Origin: Microbacterium sp. YJN-G
GTDB taxonomy: Bacteria; Actinomycetota; Actinomycetes; Actinomycetales; Microbacteriaceae
NCBI RefSeq assembly: GCF_015040615.1
Contig: NZ_CP060402.1
Coordinates: 2,542,001 to 2,606,000, forward strand
DNA length: 64,000 nt
Reading direction: 5' to 3'
A program made the translations under genes and the position numbers. Of this stretch, positions 24,858 through 34,923 are shown one piece after another (position 1 is the stretch's first letter; the number at the start of each line of letters is the position of its first letter). Under the pieces are notes generated by a model. The model was given only the letters and a program-made list of their open reading frames with translations. It was not told the origin of the DNA and ran no database searches.

Positions 24858-26318
24858 TCAGCGCGGGGCGTGCGCCTCGAGGAACTCGTACACGTCGGTC
24901 GTGTCGACGCCGGGGAACGACCCCGTCGGCAGGGTCGCGAGCAGGGTGCGCGGGGTGCGCACGTTCGGCCAGGACTGCTCGCGCCAGCGCTGCTCGAGTT
25001 CGGCCGGTGCCCGACGGCAGCAGGTCTCGACCGAGTGCTTCGACACTCCGCGGTTCGGGGTGTCGCGGCCGACGAACCACTTCGTGTCGTCGAAACGCAC
25101 GCCCACGCTGACCGAGTGCAGCCCTTCGCTCGAGGGCTCGACCCGCGCGGTGCACCAGTACGTGCCGTTGCCGGTGTCGGTGTACTGGTAGTACGGGTTG
25201 AAGCGGTCGTCGACGTCGAAGACGGTGCGGCTGGTCCACCGCCGGCAGCACATCTGCCCCTCGATCGACCCCAGCCTGTCGGTCGGGAAGTTCACGTCGT
25301 CGTTCTCGTACGCCTTGGTGATGGTGCCCGACTCGTGCACCTTCAGGAAGTGCACCGGGATGCCGAGGTGCCGCGTCGCGAGGTTGGTGAAGCGGTGCGC
25401 GGCGGTCTCGTAGGAGACCGAGTAGGCGTCGCGGATGTCCTCGACCGAGATGGCGCGCCGCGACTTGGCATCCTGCAGCACCGGCACGACGTGCGCCTCG
25501 GGGATCAGCAGCGCCCCGGTGAGGTAGTTGGTCTCGACCCGCTGGCGCAGGAACTCGGCGTAGCTGCGCGGCTCGGCATGGCCGAGGATGCGGCTCGACA
25601 GCGCCTGCAGCACCGCGGTGCGCGCGTCGCCGCGGGCCGGGATGCTGCTGGCGAGGTACAGCCGGCCGTTGGCCAGATCGGCGACGCTGCGCGTCGACTG
25701 CGGCAGGTCCGGGGCGTAGTGCAGGGTGAAGCCGAGGTGCGCGGCGATCTCGGACGCGGTGCGCTGGGTGATCGGCCCGCCGGGATGCCCGACCGCGGCG
25801 AGGATCTCGGCGGCCTTCTGCTCGAGGTCGGCGAAGTAGTTGTCCTGCGTGCGCATGAGATGGCGCAGCTCGAGGTTCGCGCGGCGCGCCTCCTCCGGCG
25901 TCGCGGCACGCTCATCGCGCAGCCGCTCGATCTCTCCGTGCAGCGCCAGCATCGCATCGATCGCGTCATCGGACAGCGACTTGCCGATGCGGAACGACGG
26001 GATGCCGAGGGCACGGAAGGTCTGCCCCCTCATGGCCCGCTCGAGGGCGATCTCGCGGGTGGCGCGGTCGTCGAGCGGTTCACCCTCGAGCAGCCCGTCA
26101 AGGGTGGTGCCGAGCACCTTCGCGATGGTCTGCAGCAGGGTGAGCTTGGGCTCGCGCTTGCCCGTCTCGAACATCGACACCTGGCTGGGTGCGCGGTCGA
26201 TGCGGCCGGCGAGCTCTTCGAGCGTCATCCCCCGCGCGGTGCGCAGCTGGCGGATGCGTCGCCCGATGGTCAGCGCATCGGAATCGTCGCTCGTCTCCTG
26301 GGCCTGGCTGAGGGTCAT
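24858..26318 (-). CDS. ramB: RamB-type regulator of acetate/glyoxylate metabolism (XRE HTH, ScfR family)
   Basis: 486 residues from the ATG at 26318. The N-terminal XRE helix-turn-helix is RQLRTARGMTLEELAGRIDRAPSQVSMFETG. An IrrE-like (ImmA) degenerate metallopeptidase domain follows in the centre (LNYLTGALLIPEAHVVP and the YSVSYETAAHRFTNLATRHLGIPVHFLKV segment). The C-terminal domain has the cysteine-rich ScfR/DUF2083 signature with CCRRW, YWCTAR and TCCRRAP. In C. glutamicum RamB represses aceA, aceB and acetate genes; the divergent neighbours here are aceB-aceA. An in-frame extension upstream to 26462 is rejected because it crosses the shared control region. Confidence 0.88.
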   Translation of the reverse strand: MTLSQAQETSDDSDALTIGRRIRQLRTARGMTLEELAGRIDRAPSQVSMFETGKREPKLTLLQTIAKVLGTTLDGLLEGEPLDDRATREIALERAMRGQTFRALGIPSFRIGKSLSDDAIDAMLALHGEIERLRDERAATPEEARRANLELRHLMRTQDNYFADLEQKAAEILAAVGHPGGPITQRTASEIAAHLGFTLHYAPDLPQSTRSVADLANGRLYLASSIPARGDARTAVLQALSSRILGHAEPRSYAEFLRQRVETNYLTGALLIPEAHVVPVLQDAKSRRAISVEDIRDAYSVSYETAAHRFTNLATRHLGIPVHFLKVHESGTITKAYENDDVNFPTDRLGSIEGQMCCRRWTSRTVFDVDDRFNPYYQYTDTGNGTYWCTARVEPSSEGLHSVSVGVRFDDTKWFVGRDTPNRGVSKHSVETCCRRAPAELEQRWREQSWPNVRTPRTLLATLPTGSFPGVDTTDVYEFLEAHAPR

Positions 26319-26348
26319 GCCGCGCAGTCTGTCACAGAAACAGAAATA

Positions 26349-26361
26349 CGCGCAAACTTCT
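26349..26361 (-). promoter_or_regulatory. Candidate RamB-like site between ramB and aceB
   Basis: On the minus strand AGAAGTTTGCGCG resembles the RamB consensus of C. glutamicum as I recall it (A-R-AACTTTGCAAA), agreeing at nine of the first ten positions but not in the final AAA. It lies 31 bp before ramB and 116 bp before aceB. Confidence 0.35.
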
Positions 26362-26476
26362 CCCCCGTTTTGGTCTTCAGCGACCCGGTTCTTCTCGCAG
26401 AGTGGATGCCAAGCCACCCGGCCACCTCGACACCCGATACCCGGTGCCGACCGACATCCCACGGAGGAGAAAGATC

Positions 26477-28147
<1,671 letters not shown>

Positions 28148-28174
28148 CCGTACGCCCACCACGAAAGACACGAC

Positions 28175-29770
28175 ATGACTCACTACCAGGACGACATCGA
28201 CGCCATCCAGGAGCTGAAGGACGCGAACGGCGAGGGCTGGCGGGCCATCGACCCCGAGGCGGCCGCACGCATGCGGGCGCAGAACCGCTTCCGCACGGGG
28301 CTGGAGATCGCGCAGTACACGGCCGACATCATGCGCCGCGACATGGCCGAGTACGACGCCGACTCGTCGGTCTACACGCAGTCGCTCGGCGTGTGGCACG
28401 GCTTCATCGGCCAGCAGAAGCTCATCTCGATCAAGAAGCACCTGAAGTCGACGAACAAGCGCTACCTCTACCTCTCGGGGTGGATGGTCGCCGCGCTGCG
28501 CTCCGAGTTCGGCCCGCTGCCCGACCAGTCCATGCACGAGAAGACGTCGGTGCCCGCGCTGATCCAGGAGCTCTACACCTTCCTGCGCCAGGCGGACGCA
28601 CGCGAGCTGGATCTGCTCTTCACCCAGCTGGATGCCGCCCGCGCGGCCGGCGACGACACCGCCGCCGAGTTCATCCAGTCGCAGATCGACGGCTTCGAGA
28701 CGCACGTCGTGCCGATCATCGCCGACATCGACGCCGGCTTCGGCAACCCCGAGGCGACATACCTGCTCGCCAAGAAGATGATCGAGGCCGGCGCCTGCGC
28801 GATCCAGATCGAGAACCAGGTCTCGGATGAGAAGCAGTGCGGCCACCAGGACGGCAAGGTGACCGTGCCGCACGAGGACTTCCTCGCGAAGATCAACGCG
28901 GTCCGCTACGCCTTCCTCGAACTCGGCATCGACAACGGCATCATCGTCGCCCGCACCGACTCGCTGGGAGCGGGTCTCACGCAGAAGCTCGCGGTCTCGC
29001 AGCAGCCGGGTGACCTCGGCGACCAGTACAACGCCTTCCTCGACGTCGAGCAGATCACCGAGGACGAGCTCGGCGACGGCGACGTGGTGATCAAGCGTGA
29101 AGGCCGGCTGCTGCGTCCGAAGCGCCTGGCCAGTAACCTGTACCAGTTCCGCCCCGGCACGGGTGAGGACCGGGTGGTGCTCGACTGCATCACCTCGCTG
29201 CAGGGCGGCGCCGACCTGCTGTGGATCGAGACCGAGAAGCCGCACGTCGAGCAGATCGCCGGCATGGTCGACCGCATCCGCGAGGCCATCCCGAACGCGA
29301 AGCTGGTCTACAACAACAGCCCCTCGTTCAACTGGACGCTCAACTTCCGCCAGCAGGCCTACGACCGCCTCGCGGCCGAGGGCGGGGACGTCTCGGCGTA
29401 CGACCGCGACCGGCTGATGAGCGCGGAGTACGACGACACCGCGCTCGCGCGTTTCGCCGACGAGATGATCCGCACGTTCCAGCGCGACGGCTCCGCCCGC
29501 GCCGGCATCTTCCACCACCTCATCACCCTGCCGACGTACCACACGGCGGCGCTGTCGACCGACAATCTCGCCAAGGGCTACTTCGGCGAGGAGGGGATGC
29601 TGACCTACGTGCGTGACGTGCAGCGCCAGGAGATCCGCCAGGGCATCGCGACGGTCAAGCACCAGAACATGGCAGGCAGCGACCTCGGCGACAACCACAA
29701 GGAGTACTTCGCCGGTGACGCCGCGCTCAAGGCCGGCGGTCAGCACAACACGATGAACCAGTTCAGCTGA
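28175..29770 (+). CDS. aceA: Isocitrate lyase, long (about 530-residue) subtype
   Basis: 531 residues. The catalytic loop reads DEKQCGHQDGKVTVPHEDFL, with the active-site Cys in K-x-CGH. This K-Q-CGH version and the 531-residue length match the Pseudomonas aeruginosa-type isocitrate lyase rather than the about 430-residue Icl1 with KKCGH known from corynebacteria and mycobacteria. Other segments: GLEIAQYTADIMRRDMAEYD, PIIADIDAGFGNPEATYLL, YNNSPSFNWTLNFRQQAYD. It cleaves isocitrate to succinate and glyoxylate. It forms the glyoxylate shunt operon with aceB and is followed by a strong terminator. Confidence 0.95.
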   Translation: MTHYQDDIDAIQELKDANGEGWRAIDPEAAARMRAQNRFRTGLEIAQYTADIMRRDMAEYDADSSVYTQSLGVWHGFIGQQKLISIKKHLKSTNKRYLYLSGWMVAALRSEFGPLPDQSMHEKTSVPALIQELYTFLRQADARELDLLFTQLDAARAAGDDTAAEFIQSQIDGFETHVVPIIADIDAGFGNPEATYLLAKKMIEAGACAIQIENQVSDEKQCGHQDGKVTVPHEDFLAKINAVRYAFLELGIDNGIIVARTDSLGAGLTQKLAVSQQPGDLGDQYNAFLDVEQITEDELGDGDVVIKREGRLLRPKRLASNLYQFRPGTGEDRVVLDCITSLQGGADLLWIETEKPHVEQIAGMVDRIREAIPNAKLVYNNSPSFNWTLNFRQQAYDRLAAEGGDVSAYDRDRLMSAEYDDTALARFADEMIRTFQRDGSARAGIFHHLITLPTYHTAALSTDNLAKGYFGEEGMLTYVRDVQRQEIRQGIATVKHQNMAGSDLGDNHKEYFAGDAALKAGGQHNTMNQFS

Positions 29771-29804
29771 CACACCTGCAACGCCCTTCGATCCCCACAC
29801 CCCA

Positions 29805-29834
29805 CTCCGCCCGCCGCTGACGCGGCGGGCGGAG
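29805..29834 (+). terminator. Terminator of the aceBA operon
   Basis: CTCCGCCCGCCGC (29805-29817) pairs perfectly with 29822-29834 over a TGAC loop, 35 bp beyond the aceA stop. Confidence 0.8.
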
Positions 29835-29869
29835 CCTCGGGGGCGCGTGGGCCCGGCTCAGGACCCAAG

Positions 29870-29911
29870 TGGGTCGCTGAGCCTGTCGAATGGGTCGCTG
29901 AGCCTGTCGAA
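29870..29911 (+). repeat. Two tandem copies of the dispersed GAGCCTGTCGAA repeat
   Basis: The 21-bp unit T-GGGTCGCTGAGCCTGTCGAA occurs twice head to tail (29870-29890 and 29891-29911) between the aceBA terminator and rraA. Single or inverted copies lie at 13095, 42316, 43268, 51686, 58511 and 60882. Confidence 0.9.
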
Positions 29912-29940
29912 GCGCCCGAACTCAGAACGAGGAGTCCCGA

Positions 29941-30405
29941 ATGACCTCCACCGCCGACCTCTACGACCAGCACGGCGACGCCCTGCAGTCCCTTCCGCTG
30001 CAGCTGCGCTCGTTCGGAGCGCGCACCTCGTTCGAGGGCCCGATCCGCACGGTGCGCTGCTTCGAGGACAACGCGCTGGTGAAGCAGCTGCTCTCCTCCC
30101 CCGACGACGGCGCCGTGCTCGTGGTCGACGGTGCGGGATCGCTGCAGACGGCGCTGATGGGCGACATGATCGCGCAGCTGGCCGTCGACAACGGCTGGGC
30201 CGGTGTGGTGATCAACGGCTGTGTGCGCGACAGTGCGGTCATCGCGACCATGCCGCTGGGGGTGAAGGCGCTGGGCACGAACCCGCGCAAGAGCGGCAAG
30301 CAGGGCACGGGCGAGGTCGACGTCACCGTGGAGTTCGGCGGCGTCTCCTTCCGCCCCGGCGCCCGGCTGTACGCCGACGAGGACGGCATCCTCGTCGAGC
30401 GCTGA
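29941..30405 (+). CDS. rraA: RraA-family protein (RNase E activity regulator / oxaloacetate decarboxylase-type aldolase)
   Basis: 154 residues, the RraA size. The family phosphate-binding and metal-site segments are present: [39 protein letters not shown] (with the R-D pair) and a C-terminal [20 protein letters not shown]. coli RraA binds and inhibits RNase E, while many relatives are HMG/CHA aldolases and oxaloacetate decarboxylases; the sequence alone does not separate these. GAGGAG precedes the ATG. It is transcribed on its own or with the following small gene. Confidence 0.88.
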   Translation: MTSTADLYDQHGDALQSLPLQLRSFGARTSFEGPIRTVRCFEDNALVKQLLSSPDDGAVLVVDGAGSLQTALMGDMIAQLAVDNGWAGVVINGCVRDSAVIATMPLGVKALGTNPRKSGKQGTGEVDVTVEFGGVSFRPGARLYADEDGILVER

Positions 30406-30461
30406 GCGCTGAGCGCCGGCAGCCGGGAGCCGCCGCCTCCCACCGGGCGTACCCTGGGGGC

Positions 30462-30920
30462 ATGAACTCGGATCGCCTGAGCGGGATCGCCACAGCCCGG
30501 CGCACTGTGCACGACGGGATCGTCGACGAGTTCCTGCACAACCACCGCGGCGGGGCCCGGCTCCTGGCGGTCGCCGGGGCGGATGCCGCCGGTTCCGCGG
30601 CCTTCGCCGACGATCTCGCCCACGCCTTCACCGAACACGGAGTCGCCGCGGCATCCGTTCTCCAGGAGGGCCGGGGCGAAGAGGCGCTGCGGGCCGAGGT
30701 CGTTTCGCCGCTGCGGGCCGCAGGAGCGGATGCCGTGACGATCGTCGCCGGCGACGCCTCCCTGCTCGCGGGACGCACCCGCTGGCTGTGGCACTCGAGC
30801 GTCTGGCTGGCCGCAGGCGATGAGCTGGTCGAGACCGAGGCGGATGTGATCGTCGACGTCGTCGATCCTCAGCATCCGTCACGCCGCTTCGCCGACTTCT
30901 GCCAGTGCGACGTCGGATAG
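30462..30920 (+). CDS. Degenerate uridine-kinase-like protein without a working P-loop
   Basis: 152 residues; uridine kinase-like P-loop proteins of actinobacteria are about 200. The order of features still follows that fold: a helical lead-in, LLAVAGADAAGSAAFADDLAHAF where the Walker A GxxxxGK(S/T) should be, then a truncated lid region, TIVAGDASLLAGRTRWLWHSSVWL in place of the DG-FL and WD-SV strands, and a final DPQHPSRRFADF. The Walker lysine is replaced (G-ADAA-G-S-A), so ATP binding is unlikely. The ATG is leaderless (TACCCT 30450-30455, 6-nt gap), so the gene is probably expressed. Role unknown. Confidence 0.6.
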   Translation: MNSDRLSGIATARRTVHDGIVDEFLHNHRGGARLLAVAGADAAGSAAFADDLAHAFTEHGVAAASVLQEGRGEEALRAEVVSPLRAAGADAVTIVAGDASLLAGRTRWLWHSSVWLAAGDELVETEADVIVDVVDPQHPSRRFADFCQCDVG

Positions 30921-30971
30921 GCCCCGAGACGGGGAGGGCGTGTCAGCGACCGGCCGAGTACGATCGAGATC

Positions 30972-32174
30972 GTGACCGAACGCGCCCCTCTCTCCCGCAA
31001 GCTCTCCGCCATCGCCGAGTCCGCCACGCTGAAGGTTGATGCGAAGGCCAAGGCCCTCAAGGCCGAGGGCAAGCCCGTCATCTCCTACGCCGCCGGCGAG
31101 CCCGACTTCGCGACGCCGCAGTTCATCGTGGATGCCGCGGCCGAGGCACTCGCCGATCCGGCGAACTACCGCTACACCCCGGCGCCCGGTCTGCCGGCGC
31201 TGCGCGAGGCGATCGCCGCGAAGACGCTGCGCGACTCGGGCCTGGAGGTCTCACCCAGCCAGATCATCGTGACCAACGGTGGCAAGCAGTCGGTGTACCA
31301 GGCGTTCCAGGCGGTGGTGAACCCCAGTGACGAGGTGCTGCTGCCCGCGCCGTACTGGACCACCTATCCCGAGGCGATCCGTCTGGCCGACGGCATCCCG
31401 GTCGAGGTGTTCGCCGGCGCCGACCAGGACTACAAGGTCACCGTCGAGCAGCTCGAGGCCGCCCGCACCGACCGCACGACCGTGCTGGTGTTCGTCTCTC
31501 CGTCGAACCCGACCGGTTCGGTGTACTCGCCCGAGGAGACGAAGGCGATCGCCGAGTGGGCACTCGAGCACGGCATCTGGATCATCTCCGACGAGATCTA
31601 CCAGAACCTCACCTACGACGGCGTGAAGGCGACGTCGGTGGTGCAGGCGCTGCCCGAGGTCGCGAACCAGACCATCCTCGTCAACGGCGTCGCCAAGACG
31701 TATGCGATGACAGGCTGGCGGGTGGGCTGGATGGTGGGTCCGCCGGATGCCATCAAGATCGCGGGCAACCTGCAGTCGCACCTGAGCAGCAACGTCAACA
31801 ATGTCGCGCAGCGCGGTGCCATCGCGGCGCTGAACGGCCCGCAGGACGAGGCCGAGCAGATGCGTGAGGCCTTCGACCGTCGTCGCCGCCTGATCGTGTC
31901 GGAGCTCTCGAAGATCGACGGGCTCGTGGTGCCGAACCCCACCGGCGCGTTCTACGTCTACCCCGACGTGCAGGGGCTGCTGGGCCGCGAATGGGGCGGC
32001 GTCACACCCACCACCTCGCTGGAGCTGGCCGACCTGATCCTCGAGCAGGCCGAGGTCGCGGTCGTCCCGGGTGAGGCCTTCGGCCCGTCGGGCTACATCC
32101 GCATGTCGTACGCCCTCAGCGACGACCAGCTGCTCGAGGGCGTGCAGCGCCTGCAGCGCCTGTTCGCCTCCTGA
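30972..32174 (+). CDS. aspC: Pyridoxal-phosphate aspartate aminotransferase
   Basis: 400 residues, class I aminotransferase of the Ib aspartate type. [15 protein letters not shown] near the start, [43 protein letters not shown] and the Schiff-base Lys in [19 protein letters not shown] are clear. It exchanges amino groups between aspartate and 2-oxoglutarate. The GTG start has TACGAT (30959-30964) 7 nt upstream, so the transcript is leaderless. It stands alone and converges on the VOC-protein gene. Confidence 0.94.
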   Translation: MTERAPLSRKLSAIAESATLKVDAKAKALKAEGKPVISYAAGEPDFATPQFIVDAAAEALADPANYRYTPAPGLPALREAIAAKTLRDSGLEVSPSQIIVTNGGKQSVYQAFQAVVNPSDEVLLPAPYWTTYPEAIRLADGIPVEVFAGADQDYKVTVEQLEAARTDRTTVLVFVSPSNPTGSVYSPEETKAIAEWALEHGIWIISDEIYQNLTYDGVKATSVVQALPEVANQTILVNGVAKTYAMTGWRVGWMVGPPDAIKIAGNLQSHLSSNVNNVAQRGAIAALNGPQDEAEQMREAFDRRRRLIVSELSKIDGLVVPNPTGAFYVYPDVQGLLGREWGGVTPTTSLELADLILEQAEVAVVPGEAFGPSGYIRMSYALSDDQLLEGVQRLQRLFAS

Positions 32175-32224
32175 CCCGCGTCACCTCTCCTCTCCTCTCT
32201 TCTCCTCTCTTCTCCTCTCCGGCA

Positions 32225-32312
32225 TCCGCCGAAACCCCTCACCACCGCCGAGACCCCTCCTGATTCGCGTGAATCACGAGGGGTGTCGGCACGCACGAGG
32301 GGTTTCGGCGGA
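32225..32312. repeat. 88-bp compound palindrome between convergent genes
   Basis: The outer arms 32225-32240 and 32297-32312 pair perfectly (16 bp). After a 6-nt unpaired block, 32247-32259 pairs with 32278-32290 with one mismatch, and the centre TGATTC-gcgt-GAATCA pairs again. Each side carries the block GCCGA(A/G)ACCCCTC twice. It probably serves as a two-way terminator for aspC and the VOC gene. A run of about 42 pyrimidines (TCTCC units, 32181-32222) comes just before it. Confidence 0.85.
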
Positions 32313-32351
32313 AGGTGCAGGGGATGCCGCACAGCGCGGCAGCGGGGCGGC

Positions 32352-32750
32352 TTAGCCCTGGTGGCCGATCAGCCAGTGCACCCCGTAGCGGTCGACGACC
32401 GTGCCGTCGTGGTCGCCCCAGGGCCGCTTCTGCAGCGGGTCGATGACCTCGCCGCCGTCGGCGAGTGCGTCGAACCACGACGACAGCGCGCCGGGATCGG
32501 CCGTGCCGAGCAGTGAGAAGAACATGCCGCGCATCGACACGGTGTCGTCGCCGGACGCGGCATCCGACCCCGCGAGTTCGACGGGCCCGTCCACGAGCAT
32601 GCCATGCGCGATCGCGTCGCCGGGACCGTCGGCACGGCCGGCCTCGGCGTAGGTGAACAGGCGCACCTCGCCGCCGAACGTCGACGCGTAGTAGCGCAGC
32701 GCGTCGGCCGCGTTGCCGGGAAAGAGAAGGTAGGGAATCAGTCCGCTCAT
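32352..32750 (-). CDS. VOC-superfamily protein, PhnB/glyoxalase-like
   Basis: 132 residues from the ATG at 32750. The start MSGLIPYLLFPGNAADALRY and the following YYASTFGGEV are typical of the PhnB/3-demethylubiquinone-like branch of the vicinal-oxygen-chelate fold; the end has RPWGDHDGTVVDRYGVHW, where the metal-ligand positions lie. Substrate unknown. TACACT lies 6 nt before the ATG (32762-32757), indicating a leaderless transcript. A longer in-frame reading upstream runs antisense-free but lacks homology and is rejected. Confidence 0.85.
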   Translation of the reverse strand: MSGLIPYLLFPGNAADALRYYASTFGGEVRLFTYAEAGRADGPGDAIAHGMLVDGPVELAGSDAASGDDTVSMRGMFFSLLGTADPGALSSWFDALADGGEVIDPLQKRPWGDHDGTVVDRYGVHWLIGHQG

Positions 32751-32779
32751 CCCGCGAGTGTACGGCGGTTGCGGGATGC

Positions 32780-33931
32780 CTACAGATCCACGCCGATCAG
32801 CACGGGTTCGGGCTGCAGCAGCAGGCCGAACTCCGCGTGCACGCGGCTCTGGATGAACCGTGCCAGTTCGCCGAGCTCGACCGCAGTCGCACCGCCGCGG
32901 TTCGTGAGTGCGAGAGAGTGCTTGGTCGAGGTGGACGCGCGAGAGCGCGGCAGCGTGAACCCCTTCCCGATTCCTGAGTGCTCGATGAGCCACGCCGAGC
33001 TGACCTTCACGAGCACCTCCGGGCGCTCGGCGCGCGGCGAGAGGCCGGCGTAGGTCTCCAGCGGGATCACGGTGAACGTGTCGAGGTCGGGCTCGACCGG
33101 CCAGCGCGGGCACTCCGCGGGCAGCGCGCGGGCGATGTGCTCGGGGACGATCGCGTTCTGGAAGAACGACCCGGCGCTGTGCGTGTCGGGGTCGCTCTCG
33201 TCGAGCAGCATCCCCTTCGCCGCCCGGGTCTGCAGGATCCGCTCGCGCACCCACGCCAGCGGCACCGGTTCGAAGCCGTCGAGCCCGAGGGCGCGACGCA
33301 GCTGCTCACCGCGGATCACCCGTCCGGCGTCGCCGGTGACGGCCAGGTCGAGGGTCACCGAGAGGATGACCGCGCGACGCCCCTGCGCCTCGCCGTAGTG
33401 GTGCTTGAGCACGGAGGTGCGGAACCCCAGCCCCAGCTCGGATGCCGGCACGACGACGGGCTCGTCGGCGTGCTCGTCGAGCAGCTCGACCTCGACCAGG
33501 GTCTCCTGGATCTCCTGCCCGTACGCGCCGACGTTCTGCACGGGTGCGGCCCCGACGGTGCCGGGGATGCCGCTCATCGCTTCGATACCGGCATAGCCGC
33601 GCTCGACGGCGTACGCGACGAGCGCGTCCCAGTTGTGCCCGGCCTGCACCCGGAGGCGGATGCGTCCCTCGTGCGGGGAGGGCAGCTCCTCGATGCCGGA
33701 GGTGAGGATGCGGATGACCGCGCCGTCGAACGGCTCGTCACCGACCAGGAGGTTCGAGCCCCCGCCCAGCACGAACCACTCCTCGCCGGTGGCCCACACG
33801 TCGTGCAGGGCGTCGATGAGCTCGGCGCGCGTCGTCGCCTCCAGCATCCGGACGGGTGCGGCGCCGGTGCGCAGGGTCGTGAGATCGCGCAGTGGGATCG
33901 GGGTGACCTCGGTCATCTCGGTACGCGACAT
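32780..33931 (-). CDS. murB: UDP-N-acetylenolpyruvoylglucosamine reductase
   Basis: 383 residues. FAD-binding MurB: LGGGSNLLVGDEPFDGAVI (PP-loop region), GYAGIEAMSGIPGTVGAAPVQNVGAYGQEI, and near the C-terminus SAGSFFQNAIVPEHIA, with the catalytic serine, and LTNRGGATA. It reduces enolpyruvyl-UDP-GlcNAc to UDP-MurNAc for peptidoglycan. The length and lack of a separate third-domain loop fit the actinobacterial long form. Its start follows the hadB stop by one base; a second Met at 33916 is an alternative start. Confidence 0.95.
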   Translation of the reverse strand: MSRTEMTEVTPIPLRDLTTLRTGAAPVRMLEATTRAELIDALHDVWATGEEWFVLGGGSNLLVGDEPFDGAVIRILTSGIEELPSPHEGRIRLRVQAGHNWDALVAYAVERGYAGIEAMSGIPGTVGAAPVQNVGAYGQEIQETLVEVELLDEHADEPVVVPASELGLGFRTSVLKHHYGEAQGRRAVILSVTLDLAVTGDAGRVIRGEQLRRALGLDGFEPVPLAWVRERILQTRAAKGMLLDESDPDTHSAGSFFQNAIVPEHIARALPAECPRWPVEPDLDTFTVIPLETYAGLSPRAERPEVLVKVSSAWLIEHSGIGKGFTLPRSRASTSTKHSLALTNRGGATAVELGELARFIQSRVHAEFGLLLQPEPVLIGVDL

Positions 33932-33932
33932 C

Positions 33933-34340
33933 TCAGAGCGCGACGCGCAGCTGCGCCTTGACGAGAACGGTCGTCTCGCCGGCCCTGACGGTGAGATCGA
34001 TGCGTGCGGAGCTCTCGTCGACTGCGCCGACCTTGGCCAGCACGTGCACGTCGGCGCCGGTGTCGGGGTCGACGACGACGGGCTTCGTGAAGCGCACCCC
34101 GTAGTCGATCAGGCGCGCTTCGGCCGGGAGGGCTGCGATGACGGCGGAGGAGGCGAGGCCCATGGTCAGCATTCCGTGGGCGAGCACCCCGGGGAGACCG
34201 ACGGATGCGGCGACGTCGTCGCGGTAGTGGATCGGGTTGAAGTCGCCGGATGCGCCGGCGTAGCGCACCAGCGACTCGCGCGTGAGGTGCACGGTGCGCT
34301 CGGCGACGACGTCGCCGACGGTGAAGGTCTGCGCGTTCAC
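33933..34340 (-). CDS. MaoC-like (3R)-hydroxyacyl dehydratase subunit, HadB-type
   Basis: 135 residues, single hot-dog domain. The hydratase-2 motif is present as YAGASGDFNPIHYRDDVAASVGLPGVLAHGMLTMGL, where D and H of DFNPIH are catalytic. This is the catalytic partner of the HadA-type subunit encoded just upstream (4-bp overlap at 34337-34340). In mycobacteria HadAB dehydrates long-chain hydroxyacyl-ACP; in non-mycolate actinobacteria the pair occurs next to murB and its substrate is less clear. Confidence 0.88.
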   Translation of the reverse strand: MNAQTFTVGDVVAERTVHLTRESLVRYAGASGDFNPIHYRDDVAASVGLPGVLAHGMLTMGLASSAVIAALPAEARLIDYGVRFTKPVVVDPDTGADVHVLAKVGAVDESSARIDLTVRAGETTVLVKAQLRVAL

Positions 34341-34798
34341 TCGTCGTCTCCCTCGGACTCGGAGCCGACCAGCAGGACGCTGGTGGCGGTGACGACGTGA
34401 TCGCCCTCGGCATCCGTGATGGTCGCCTCGCTCGTGATCATCGCGTTGCCGCCGAGCGCGCGGATGCCGGTCACCGCCAGTCGCGCGGTCAGCTCGTCGC
34501 CCGCGACGATCGGCCGCGTGTAGGCGAAGCGCTGCTCGGCGTGGATCGTGCGGGCCAGCACGATGCCCGAGTCGGGCTCGGCGAGCAGCTGCTGCAGCGT
34601 GAGATCCTGGATCACCATCGCGAAGGTCGGCGGGGCGACGACATCCGCGTAGCCTGCGGCGCGTGCCGACTCGACGTCGGTGTGCTGCGGGGCGTCGGCG
34701 AAGACGGCGCGGGCGAACTCGCGCACCTTCTCACGACCGACGAGGTAGGGGGCGGTGGGCGGGAACTCCCGGCCGACCAGATCGTTGTTCACGGGCAC
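34337..34798 (-). CDS. MaoC N-terminal-domain protein, HadA-type subunit
   Basis: 153 residues. FAS1-like/HadA hot-dog domain with LVGREFPPTAPYLVGREKVREFA, then VAPPTFAMVIQDL and EQRFAYTRPIVAGDELTA, typical of HadA, which lacks the catalytic Asp-His pair and binds the acyl chain. It overlaps the HadB-type gene by ATGA. TAGGAT lies 6 nt before the GTG at 34798, so this first gene of a hadA-hadB-murB operon appears leaderless. Confidence 0.88.
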   Translation of the reverse strand: MPVNNDLVGREFPPTAPYLVGREKVREFARAVFADAPQHTDVESARAAGYADVVAPPTFAMVIQDLTLQQLLAEPDSGIVLARTIHAEQRFAYTRPIVAGDELTARLAVTGIRALGGNAMITSEATITDAEGDHVVTATSVLLVGSESEGDDE

Positions 34799-34923
34799 CC
34801 CTCGATCCTAACCGGGTGGCCCGGGCGGCTCCTCGGCGTCGCCCGGGAGAATACGGGGATGCCTCTGGTCACGGCCCGCCGATGCCGCTGCGCGGGCCGG
34901 GCGGATGCCGTTTCAGCGGCGCG

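Noticed and set aside
29870..29911. Possible short CRISPR-like or att direct repeat
   Set aside because: Two immediately adjacent 21-bp units without spacers, with single copies elsewhere; no cas or integrase genes.
32181..32222. Pyrimidine tract of TCTCC units as a regulatory element
   Set aside because: It lies just after the aspC stop and looks like a simple-sequence tract; no gene starts nearby to be regulated by it.
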